Below, one piece after another: positions 28,421 to 35,005 of a stretch of DNA of 64,000 nucleotides. This DNA is from Rhodococcus sp. UNC23MFCrub1.1 (lineage in GTDB: Bacteria > Actinomycetota > Actinomycetes > Mycobacteriales > Mycobacteriaceae). Position numbers and translations under genes: made by a program. A model generated the notes under the pieces. That model was given only the letters and a program-made list of their open reading frames with translations, did not search any database and was not told where the DNA came from. The stretch spans positions 62,001 through 126,000 of the forward strand of contig NZ_JMLQ01000005.1 of NCBI RefSeq assembly GCF_000686025.1, read 5' to 3'. The stretch's first letter is position 1; the number at the start of each line of letters is the position of its first letter.

Positions 28421-28837
28421 TCATGCTGCCGCGTCCTCACCACTTCGGTACGCCGCAACGATCCTTCTGTCGAACACCCAGGAAGTCCCAGTCCGTGAGC
28501 GCTGGCCGTCGAGCGATCGGGCGATACGCTGGACGTGCCTACGGGTGCAACCGAGGATCTCGGCGGCGCCCGCACTATCTACGGCATACTCTGCAGGACA
28601 GGGGGATTCGGCGACGTCGTCCTGTCGTTCGTCCTGCTCCATGCGTGTCGCCGCAGTGATCTCGTCGAGGATATGCCGGACGTAAGGTGTTGCTGCTCGA
28701 CGCATTTCGGCTTCCCGCTTGCGGACCCCGATGTGATAGTAGAACTGCACAGCCCGGAGCGCTGACCCCTGCAGCAGGACCGCGCTACCGAACCGTTGCA
28801 CATCGGGGCCGCGGTCAGTCGTCACCGAGGACACCAT
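28421..28837 (-). CDS. Element protein with C-terminal HTH
   Basis: A 138-residue protein. The first half is basic and helical (FYYHIGVRKREAEMRRAAT). The last 55 residues contain SAGAAEILGCTRRHVQRIARSL, a helix-turn-helix of the type that reads DNA in small phage regulators, and a short wing. It starts at GTG 28837, overlapping the upstream gene by 23 bases, and ends 21 bases before the tape measure start. It may control or package with the tape measure gene; that is unknown. Confidence 0.65.
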   Translation of the reverse strand: MVSSVTTDRGPDVQRFGSAVLLQGSALRAVQFYYHIGVRKREAEMRRAATPYVRHILDEITAATRMEQDERQDDVAESPCPAEYAVDSAGAAEILGCTRRHVQRIARSLDGQRSRTGTSWVFDRRIVAAYRSGEDAAA

Positions 28838-29120
28838 GCTCGGCTGCCGATGCGATGGCGATGATCGACTGCAAGGCGTCGGAAAACTTCTCGGTGTCCT
28901 CCGCCCCTGTGACGATCCCGAAGACGGCGTACACCGCAGCGACGGTCATCTCCGGGACGCGACCAACTTCGCCGGCCTCGGTGACGATGGTGCAGACGGC
29001 TTCGAGATCCTGCCGTCCTGCGTGGGTTATCGCGGCGAACGCTCGACGCAGATCGGCAGGGTCGATCATCTGGAAGAGCTCCGGCGTGAACACCCGTGCG
29101 TAGTTGTGGTCGTCGGTCAT
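28815..29120 (-). CDS. Small element protein, unknown function
   Basis: A 101-residue acidic, helical protein beginning MTDDHNYARVFTPELFQMIDPADLRRAF. No domain is recognised. Its position two genes upstream of the tape measure is where tail assembly chaperones lie in siphophages, but I see no slippery heptamer and no frameshifted second frame. The start overlaps the WhiB stop (ATGA). Confidence 0.6.
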   Translation of the reverse strand: MTDDHNYARVFTPELFQMIDPADLRRAFAAITHAGRQDLEAVCTIVTEAGEVGRVPEMTVAAVYAVFGIVTGAEDTEKFSDALQSIIAIASAAEHGVLGDD

Positions 29121-29410
29121 GATGCCTCTTTCTGGGTGGCTTGCCGGTTCCTGGAGGGAACTCGCCCCCCGACTACCGCGGTGAGTGGGGACGGGAACGC
29201 CTTCATCGAGTACGACCGGCACGGTTCTCGCTCTGGGCAGCGACGGCAGATCGACGCTGCGATCTCGTGGCGCTTCGCTGCCTGCGTCCTGGTCTCGCCA
29301 GCTTCGAAGTCGACGCCGTCGAAAAGCGCGTGATGTCCACGACACAGGGCTTCGGGGAGATCCGGCGCCGCCGTCAGGGCCGCGACGAGATCGACCCAGG
29401 TGGCGCTCAA
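29117..29410 (-). CDS. WhiB-family iron-sulfur regulator
   Basis: A 97-residue WhiB-like protein. Cysteines 23, 55, 58 and 64 give the C-n-CxxCxxxxxC pattern that binds a 4Fe-4S cluster, and VVGGRVPSRNR stands where WhiB proteins carry the G-W-G-G turn and basic tail. Actinophages often encode WhiB proteins that antagonise host WhiB-sigma complexes. The start is TTG at 29410, overlapping the ATPase stop (TTGA), so it is coupled to the replication module. Confidence 0.85.
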   Translation of the reverse strand: MSATWVDLVAALTAAPDLPEALCRGHHALFDGVDFEAGETRTQAAKRHEIAASICRRCPEREPCRSYSMKAFPSPLTAVVGGRVPSRNRQATQKEAS

Positions 29411-30615
29411 GAGGCTTCCCGTTCGCGCCAGGTGCGCATCGCTCGGGCGGCCCGATCCTTGCGCCAGGACAAGCGTTCTCGCGCTTCGTCGACCGTCCTG
29501 GGTGGCGGATCAAGTGCTGCGATTTCCTTCACGTCGGCAGCGGGGGCGTTCTCGTCCTCGTTGCGTTCATCGGCGCTCGGGGCGATTACCCGGTACACAA
29601 GCTGGTCATCGTCGAGCGCGGTGAGGGTGAAGGTGCCGGCAACTGGTTCGTGGTCGCCGACCGGACTGAACTGTCGAACACCGCCATGCCGGTCCTTGTT
29701 GATGGTGAGGACCGCAGATCCGCCCTTTCCGGGAGTGAACGGGACCTTAACCTTCACCCGTAGTGAGACTCCGCCGATTGCCCGACGCTTGGCCGCTGTA
29801 CCGCCAGGCCCCTGGGAGCGTGAGTCGGACCCCTTCGCCAGGTGGTCGATCGCAAGCACCGCGGCACCGGTGCGAGCGAGCGGCTTGAGGACCTTGGTGT
29901 GTACGGCGGTGAACTCGTCGGCAGAGTTGCTGTTCGACCCGAAGAGCGGGAGCAGTTCTCCGATGGAGTCGATGACGGCGACCGTCGGCTTGAACTTCTT
30001 CATGTCCTCGACGACCTGGATGAGCTCGAGACGGTCTTCCGGTTCGGTGTAGCGAAACCGGCTGGGATCTCTCAGTGCCGTGATGGGAGCTCCGAGACTC
30101 AGGAGTCTGCGGACAGTTGCCGGCGCTCCGTTGTGGTCCAGGTCAATGACGATGCACCGACCGCTGTCAATCAGTGACTCCACTGCAGCGGCCAGGCAGA
30201 CGAACGTCTTCCCCGACTCTGGGTCGCCGAAGATGAGATTGACCTGTCCCTCGTAGGTGATGGCGTTGCCGTCCGTTCGACGCAGGACCGTTGGTCGAGG
30301 CGGTTCCGGCAGTTCCCCGTCGAGCAGAGCGGCGATGTCCACGTACGGTCCGGTTCCCGGTTCCCGCATAGTGGAGGCGGAACCGGGAACTAACGAAAGT
30401 CCCTGGTCGTGCGGTTCCGGGTCGGTTCCGGGAACCGGGGAACTAGTCGGAGTTCCCGAGGTGCCAGCGGCGGTTCCCGGTTCCCGACCCCCTATGCGGG
30501 AACCGGGAACCGTGGTCCCGTCGGTGGGTCGCCCAGCTCGTGTCCGGCGGCGCTCACGTCGGGTTCCGGTCATGTGTGACACCTCTGTAGGCGTCGGGTA
30601 CGGCTTGGCGTCCAT
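29407..30615 (-). CDS. repA: RecA/RepA-like replicative ATPase
   Basis: A 402-residue protein. The first 95 residues are low-complexity and contain REPGT and VPGS repeats encoded by DNA repeats (30351-30512). The ATPase core has Walker A GDPESGKT at residues 130-137 and the VIDLDHN and VAVIDSIGELL segments expected of a RecA-fold helicase such as plasmid RepA. A basic C-terminal tail follows. It lies directly after PrimPol (TGATG overlap), making a two-gene replication module similar in logic to that of PICI satellites. Confidence 0.8.
   Translation of the reverse strand: MDAKPYPTPTEVSHMTGTRRERRRTRAGRPTDGTTVPGSRIGGREPGTAAGTSGTPTSSPVPGTDPEPHDQGLSLVPGSASTMREPGTGPYVDIAALLDGELPEPPRPTVLRRTDGNAITYEGQVNLIFGDPESGKTFVCLAAAVESLIDSGRCIVIDLDHNGAPATVRRLLSLGAPITALRDPSRFRYTEPEDRLELIQVVEDMKKFKPTVAVIDSIGELLPLFGSNSNSADEFTAVHTKVLKPLARTGAAVLAIDHLAKGSDSRSQGPGGTAAKRRAIGGVSLRVKVKVPFTPGKGGSAVLTINKDRHGGVRQFSPVGDHEPVAGTFTLTALDDDQLVYRVIAPSADERNEDENAPAADVKEIAALDPPPRTVDEARERLSWRKDRAARAMRTWREREAS
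30351..30512. repeat. Cluster of direct and inverted repeats, possible replication origin iterons
   Basis: The 16-mer CGGTTCCCGGTTCCCG occurs at 30351-30366 and 30471-30486, and its complement at 30497-30512. Shorter copies (GGAACCGGGAAC near 30379, the palindrome CGGTTCCGGGAACCG at 30423-30437) lie between. The repeats sit inside the N-terminal codons of the ATPase gene. Iteron-like arrays in or beside a rep gene are common replication origins of plasmids and satellites. Confidence 0.65.
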
Positions 30616-31331
30616 CAGGCACTCACCCGCACCACGGTTCGTCGAGCCGACCTCATGCACGTCTCGATCTCACGCTCGGGCAGGCCGGTACCAAGGGAAG
30701 CCTCCCGAATGGAGTCCAGCAACCACTGCTCCCCTCCCCGCTCGTAGGCGCGGCAGAACGCCCAATAGGTGATCGCGTTACGACCCCCGCCGGAAGCAGA
30801 GGCGACCTTGTCCACGAGGCCGTTGGATCGACGCTCAGGGCTGACCACGGTGGGCTGCGGAACGTACCGGGGTGCTTCGACGAGCGGGAGCAGTTCTTCG
30901 GGCAGTGGGGCGATCGGGGCGTCGATCTCCACCCGGTAGAACTCACCTGTGTCGGGGTGAACCGAGCCTGGCATCACGGTGTAGCCGGTGCGCCACGTCT
31001 TGATGTCGACACCAGGGTGCCGGTCGACCTTTCCGCGGAGCGGACCCCAGTGCTCGAAATAGGCGTGCCTGCCGCCCGATCCGGTGCGAACCGTCAAGGT
31101 CGGCACGGTGATGTTCAGGGCGTCGAGGTCGCCCCCATTTCGGGGGTCCTCGTCGAGGACGACGACGCCGGCGCGAATGCCTCCCCAGTTGGCGTGCGGG
31201 TACCTGCGTGCCTGGGACTCGATGACGTCGCGGGCGGCGGTGAAGGAGTGAAACCCGCCGGGGAGGAATGCACGCTTGCCGTGCAGCGGGCCGATCGCGA
31301 ATCCGAGGTCGAGCATCGGTGTGGGAATCAT
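30615..31331 (-). CDS. Bifunctional DNA primase/polymerase (PrimPol domain)
   Basis: A 238-residue archaeo-eukaryotic-type primase. LDED at residues 59-62 gives the catalytic D-x-D pair, and TGSGGRH (83-89) is the GGxH nucleotide-binding motif. The C-terminal 60 residues form a helical region. It is a stand-alone PrimPol domain without a fused helicase; the helicase function is supplied by the next gene. The ATG at 31331 overlaps the upstream stop. It would prime replication of the excised element. Confidence 0.88.
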   Translation of the reverse strand: MIPTPMLDLGFAIGPLHGKRAFLPGGFHSFTAARDVIESQARRYPHANWGGIRAGVVVLDEDPRNGGDLDALNITVPTLTVRTGSGGRHAYFEHWGPLRGKVDRHPGVDIKTWRTGYTVMPGSVHPDTGEFYRVEIDAPIAPLPEELLPLVEAPRYVPQPTVVSPERRSNGLVDKVASASGGGRNAITYWAFCRAYERGGEQWLLDSIREASLGTGLPEREIETCMRSARRTVVRVSA

Positions 31332-31534
31332 GCCGTGCCTCCGTCCTGCTGTCGCTTGGCGCACCTGGGACCGAGGTGGCGCCGGATGCTAACCGGGTTC
31401 ACGAGCCAGGCTCCGCACGCACTGCACTGGGATGCGAGCCGGTAGGTGCCGTTGCGAAGTGCTGCGGCCATCAGTCGGTCCGCCGGGTCGATTAGCTTCT
31501 CGATCTGTTCGTCGGGGTCTAGGGGAGCTACCAT
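31328..31534 (-). CDS. Small zinc-finger protein (DUF6011-like)
   Basis: A 68-residue protein with CSACGAWLVNPVSIRRHLGPRC, a Cys2-His-Cys finger of the DUF6011 type found in actinophages. It may bind DNA at the origin. ATG 31534 with AAAGGAA upstream; coupled to the PrimPol gene by overlap. Confidence 0.75.
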   Translation of the reverse strand: MVAPLDPDEQIEKLIDPADRLMAAALRNGTYRLASQCSACGAWLVNPVSIRRHLGPRCAKRQQDGGTA

Positions 31535-31604
31535 TGAGGTGTTCCTTTCGGTGGTATGCGGCGGGGCTCCGGGTTGGCGGAGCCCCGCCGTTCTGCGTTG
31601 TCGC

Positions 31605-31700
31605 TCAGCGCTTCTCGCTGTACCAGCCGAATCCGGCGAGCATGATGACGAAGTTCTCAGTGATGAGGAGTGCCGAGAGGGCGAACTCGGTGACGCTCAC
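31605..31700 (-). CDS. 31-residue hydrophobic microprotein
   Basis: A short frame starting at GTG 31700 that overlaps the stop of the preceding gene (GTGA). The sequence is strongly hydrophobic in the middle (ALLITENFVIMLAGFGWY) and ends in EKR, so it could form one membrane helix. It is too short for homology judgement; the coupling to the upstream gene is the main support. Confidence 0.45.
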   Translation of the reverse strand: MSVTEFALSALLITENFVIMLAGFGWYSEKR

Positions 31701-31963
31701 AGCGCCTCCCTGACCTCGACGGCGGCGCGCACTGCGGCCTCGTCTCGTTCGATCCGTCTCGGGTTGACCCCCAAGGGGGTCCGTCGAACGGACACCCTTG
31801 GCTGTTCGGCGAGGGTGGTGGCAAGGGCGTCGACGAGATCGACCGCCTCCGCGACGCTGAGCTTTACCGTGGTCGCACCCCAACGAATCCGGATCTCGGT
31901 CCTCTTTCGGTCAGTGGTGACCTGGACGGGGTCGGTATTCATGTCGTCCATGACGGCGAACAT
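31697..31963 (-). CDS. Small element protein, unknown function
   Basis: An 88-residue protein with a beta-like first half (RTEIRIRWGATTVKLSV) and a helical second half (AVDLVDALATTLAEQ). Its core resembles the C-terminal end of the preceding 180-residue protein (TIKLTLSEAAELAHGL), as if the two shared a small domain. ATG 31963 overlaps the upstream stop (TGATG). Confidence 0.65.
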   Translation of the reverse strand: MFAVMDDMNTDPVQVTTDRKRTEIRIRWGATTVKLSVAEAVDLVDALATTLAEQPRVSVRRTPLGVNPRRIERDEAAVRAAVEVREAL

Positions 31964-32505
31964 CAGGCGTCCACCTCCGTTGCGATGTCGAGCAGGAGCA
32001 ACAGTCCATGGGCGAGCTCTGCCGCTTCGCTGAGTGTCAACTTGATGGTGTCGAGCTTCTCCAAGGCATTGGCGGCGTCGTGCGGGTTGGCGTGGTGAGT
32101 CACCTGGATGTACGGCTCGGTGCCGATCAGCGTCCGCATCAGCGTTGCGTCCAGGTGGGCCAGCGCGAGGGTGTTGACGCCCTCGTTCGTGTAGCCCCAC
32201 TCGCTACGAAGCAGTACTCGCAGCGGCGCCGATACCCACTTGCTCAGGGCCGGGATCACGCAGTTGCGAGTTTCTTCTTCCTCCGCCCAACGGGGGCACT
32301 GAAGCTCCGGGTAGAGCTCCTCGACGACGCTGGTTGCCTTGACGAACCGGGCCTGATCGGAGGCGCGTTCCTTGGCGTAGAGCTGCCAGAGGGCCGATCC
32401 CGGCCGCACCTTGCCGTAGTTTCGCGCCATGTAGTCGGCGAACTCCGACTGCGTGGCATCCTCGATCTGGTTCTTGTCAGTGGTGTCAGATACGCTCTTA
32501 GACAT
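31963..32505 (-). CDS. Element protein, unknown function
   Basis: A 180-residue protein beginning MSKSVSDTTDKNQIEDATQSE. No domain is recognised; the C-terminal 60 residues (YIQVTHHANPHDA, then KLTLSEAAELAHGLLLLLDI) are like a short beta-then-helix unit shared with the next gene. The ATG at 32505 is supported by GAGGAGT. It follows the HTH gene in the early operon. Confidence 0.7.
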   Translation of the reverse strand: MSKSVSDTTDKNQIEDATQSEFADYMARNYGKVRPGSALWQLYAKERASDQARFVKATSVVEELYPELQCPRWAEEEETRNCVIPALSKWVSAPLRVLLRSEWGYTNEGVNTLALAHLDATLMRTLIGTEPYIQVTHHANPHDAANALEKLDTIKLTLSEAAELAHGLLLLLDIATEVDA

Positions 32506-32591
32506 CAGGTACTCCTCGCTAGGGATGCTCTGGTTCGAGCCCTCGAAGCCGGTTGCCGCCGGCTCGGGGGCGTTTTCGTGGGTGCACCGCA

Positions 32592-32792
32592 TCAGGCGGC
32601 ACCGCCTTTCGACGTCTCGGCCTCCTGCTCCGCGAGGAACCGTTCGATCTCGGCTCGCCGGTAGAGGACCCTTCGTCCGGCCACGAACGACGCAGGCCCG
32701 CGGTCTGTGTTGCGCCAGTACTTGAGGGTGCGAATACCGAAGGGGTACTCGGTAGCAACCTCTCTCATCGTCAGAATGTCCCGCTGCTGCAA
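32592..32792 (-). CDS. AlpA/Xis-like helix-turn-helix protein
   Basis: A 66-residue winged-helix protein, ILTMREVATEYPFGIRTLKYW followed by the wing GRRVLYRRAEIERFLAE. The start is taken as TTG 32792, eight bases behind a perfect AGGAGG; the GTG at 32801 lies right on that ribosome site. It is the first gene of the leftward replication operon and is divergent from the XRE repressor, like Stl-controlled first genes of satellites or Cro/Xis of phages. Confidence 0.8.
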   Translation of the reverse strand: MQQRDILTMREVATEYPFGIRTLKYWRNTDRGPASFVAGRRVLYRRAEIERFLAEQEAETSKGGAA

Positions 32793-32814
32793 CGGAATCA
32801 CCTCCTGTGTCGGT

Positions 32815-32858
32815 GTGTCAGTACATTCTGATAGTACACACCTCGTGTCAGTTAGCAA
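32815..32858 (-). promoter_or_regulatory. Leftward early promoter with candidate operators
   Basis: On the minus strand TTGCTA (32853-32858) and TACTAT (32831-32836) with a 16-base spacer form a good -35/-10 pair for the leftward operon. GTGTCAGT occurs as a direct repeat at 32815-32822 and 32845-32852, bracketing the -10 and overlapping the spacer. These are likely binding sites of the XRE repressor encoded to the right. Confidence 0.6.
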
Positions 32859-32892
32859 CGCCATTCTGTGATTCGTGTGAGAGGATTCGTCC

Positions 32893-33471
32893 ATGACCGA
32901 TACGACAGGCGAGCTCGACGGCCGCTTCGCGGAGAACGTCCGTCGACTTCGGGAGGGCAACGGCTGGAGCAAAGCGGAGTTCGTACGGATCTTGAACGAC
33001 GCCGGCTGGACTCAGGCGCACCAGACCACACTCACCCGACTCGAATCTGGCCAGCGCGCACCACGTTTGGGCGAGGCCAATCTCATCGCGAAGGTATTCC
33101 GGACAAGCATCGACGCGATGCTGCTCCCGCCCAGTCAGGCGGGTATCGAGGATGACCTCGAAAGTTGGAGCAAATTGGTTCGACGGGCGTACAACCTGCT
33201 CGTCGGCAGTACCGCGGAGTTCGCGACCAATCACGGCTCCCTGCAGGACGTTGTGGCCGAGGCAGGAGAGCAGTTCCGGGAACTCAAACGGATCGACGCG
33301 GAGGACCGCAGTATCGCCAGGCTCGACCTGGCCATCCAGCGAGCGCAAGCTCATCTGGACCTCACCCTCGACCAAGCGAGGGAAGCGGGATTGAGCGCCT
33401 ACGAGGACGGCAACAATGTCCCGGACCACCAGGATCTATACCTGCTCGACGCCGACTATCCAGGGATCTGA
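32893..33471 (+). CDS. XRE-family repressor of the element
   Basis: A 192-residue protein with an N-terminal XRE helix-turn-helix (ENVRRLREGNGWSKAEFVRIL to TLTRLESGQRAPRL, cut here) at residues about 14-60 and a helical C-terminal domain without a peptidase motif. It faces the leftward operon across a 100-bp gap and is followed by the integrase with a one-base gap. It is the likely master repressor that keeps the element integrated. ATG 32893 with GAGAGGA. Confidence 0.8.
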   Translation: MTDTTGELDGRFAENVRRLREGNGWSKAEFVRILNDAGWTQAHQTTLTRLESGQRAPRLGEANLIAKVFRTSIDAMLLPPSQAGIEDDLESWSKLVRRAYNLLVGSTAEFATNHGSLQDVVAEAGEQFRELKRIDAEDRSIARLDLAIQRAQAHLDLTLDQAREAGLSAYEDGNNVPDHQDLYLLDADYPGI

Positions 33472-33472
33472 G

Positions 33473-34642
33473 ATGACACAACGGCGCAATCGTCGAGCAG
33501 GCGTGGAAGATCGCTGGAAGAAGGCCGACGGCTCGAAGTCCGCTTCGCACAGTCTGGGTAAGCGGTGGCGTGCGCGTTACGTGGATGACAACGGCCGCGA
33601 GGTGGCCCGCGGGTTCGACCGCAAGGTGGACGCGCAGTCTTGGCTCGACTCGATCGTCTCTCAGCAGGTGCAGGGGACGTACATAGACCCAAAGCGTGGG
33701 CGTATGACCTACCGCCAGTTCTACGCCGAGTGGTCCTGTCTACAGACGTGGGTGCACCACACCCGCCGAGCGATGGATGCGGGCGCCGCTGAGGTTCCGT
33801 TCGCGGACACTGCTTTGACGGACATCAGGCGCAGCCACGTCGAGGCATGGGTAAAGGAACTCGTCGAACGCCCGCTCAGCCCGCAGACTGTGCATCAGCG
33901 CATCAACAACCTCAAGACAGTTCTGAAGGCTGCTCGCCGGGATAGGCGCATGATCGACGACCCCGTTGACGGAGTCTCTTTGCCGCGCATCCGCCGGGCA
34001 GAGATGGCGATGGAGATTCCCGACCCGACCGCTGTTGGCAGGCTTGTCACCAACGCTGACCCATCGTTCTCGGCGTACATCGCGCTGTGTGCTTTCGCCG
34101 GCCTACGCCGCGGTGAGGCGGCAGCGTTGCAACCTGGGGACATCGACTTCCTCAGGAAGCGGATATCGGTCAACCGCCAGGCGATCGGAATCTCAAGTGG
34201 TGTCGTCGACGTCAGAGCTCCGAAGTATGGGTCAGAGCGCAACGTTCCAGTCGCTAGCGGACTTTTGGAGATCCTCTCCGAACACTTACGCCTGCACGCC
34301 CCCGGTGACGATCCTTCCCGCTGGTTGTTTCCGGGACTCGGCGACAACCCGCTGAACGGCAACATGGTCTTCGGCCGTTGGCGTAAAGCTCGCACCGCGG
34401 CCTGTGTTGAGACGAAGCTGCATTCCCTGCGCCACTACTTCGCCTCCAGCTTGATCGCGGCCGGCTGCGACGTCGTAATGGTCCAGAGGGCGATGGGCCA
34501 CTCGTCGGCGTCCATCACTCTCGACACGTACAGCCACTTGTTCCCGAGCGGGGAGGACCGCACCCGCGCTGCTGCCGAGCGGGCGTTTTCGGAGGCACTG
34601 CACCCTACTGCGGACGCACTGCGGACGATCAAGGGTGTTTAG
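33473..34642 (+). CDS. int: Tyrosine recombinase, element integrase
   Basis: A 389-residue integrase. The N-terminal arm-binding domain reads RWRARYVDDNGREVARGFDRK, followed by a SAM-like core-binding domain (about 75-165) and the catalytic domain with R212, K251, H317 and R320 (LHSLRH), H343 and nucleophile Y353. The ATG at 33473 follows the XRE stop directly. The 3' end carries the right-hand arm repeat, and attR lies 22 bases past the stop. It catalyses insertion into the sigM site. Confidence 0.95.
   Translation: MTQRRNRRAGVEDRWKKADGSKSASHSLGKRWRARYVDDNGREVARGFDRKVDAQSWLDSIVSQQVQGTYIDPKRGRMTYRQFYAEWSCLQTWVHHTRRAMDAGAAEVPFADTALTDIRRSHVEAWVKELVERPLSPQTVHQRINNLKTVLKAARRDRRMIDDPVDGVSLPRIRRAEMAMEIPDPTAVGRLVTNADPSFSAYIALCAFAGLRRGEAAALQPGDIDFLRKRISVNRQAIGISSGVVDVRAPKYGSERNVPVASGLLEILSEHLRLHAPGDDPSRWLFPGLGDNPLNGNMVFGRWRKARTAACVETKLHSLRHYFASSLIAAGCDVVMVQRAMGHSSASITLDTYSHLFPSGEDRTRAAAERAFSEALHPTADALRTIKGV
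34607..34627. repeat. Arm-type repeat near the right attachment site
   Basis: A 21-bp stretch with TGCGGACG twice, matching 18765-18785 at 20 of 21 positions. It lies inside the last codons of the integrase gene, 37 bases before attR. Confidence 0.6.
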
Positions 34643-34929
34643 CCCGCTGAGCTGCGCGGACGTGCGTTGACGACGATCCGGTGCAGCCAACTGCGGACGG
34701 CGGCGTCCGCACGGAACGAGGCGGCGGTGCGGTGCGCGGACAGCAGCGCCTCCTGGAGGGAGTCCGCCGCGTCCTCCGCGGAGTAGCTGGCCCTCCGTGC
34801 CGTGAGCCAGAGATGGTCCTGGTGGCGCCGTACGAGCACGGCGAAAGCCGTCGCGTCCCCCGCGATGTGCGCCGCGAGCAGCTCGCCGTCCGTGGCCTCA
34901 CCACCCGCGACTCCCCCGATTTGTCGCAC
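34639..34929 (-). pseudogene. sigM: SigM sigma factor, N-terminal fragment (region 2), cut by the element
   Basis: The first 89 residues are those of an ECF sigma factor: region 2 is visible as AFAVLVRRHQDHLWLTARR and DSLQEALLSAHRTAASF. At residue 89 (HRIVVNA) the gene meets the att core and then runs 7 codons into element DNA to a stop at 34639. Joined to 18334-18646 it would give 579 bases, exactly 193 codons including stop. Start GTG at 34929. It keeps its native upstream region beside murJ. Confidence 0.92.
34664..34676. other. attR: Attachment site core, right copy
   Basis: GCGTTGACGACGA, identical to 18647-18659, within the N-terminal sigM fragment. Confidence 0.9.
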
Positions 34930-35005
34930 CCGCGGAGGCTAGCCCAGAAACGAACCGTCCGAGCTGGTCACGAAATCTGTTGTGACAGCGCACGACACGC
35001 GGCGA

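Larger units (their letters stand above)
18647..34676. mobile_element. 16-kb integrative element (satellite-like prophage) inserted in sigM
   Basis: The region between two copies of GCGTTGACGACGA (18647-18659 and 34664-34676) interrupts sigM. Deleting 16,017 bp, one repeat copy included, restores an in-frame 192-residue SigM. Element genes in order: integrase, XRE repressor, AlpA-like HTH, small proteins, PrimPol, RecA-like ATPase, WhiB, tape measure, a 207-residue unknown, an 81-residue unknown, HNH nuclease, DUF3800, a zinc-ribbon microprotein, an Ntn hydrolase with its partner, and HTH genes. No terminase, portal, capsid, tail tube or holin is recognisable, so it is not a self-sufficient phage. 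Confidence 0.93.

Noticed and set aside
18660..34663. Complete prophage
   Set aside because: No terminase, portal, capsid, tail tube, lysin cassette or holin could be recognised in 16 kb.
34689..34699. Further ACTGCGGACGG motif beyond attR
   Set aside because: It lies in sigM codons outside the element, so it is probably chance and not an integrase arm site.
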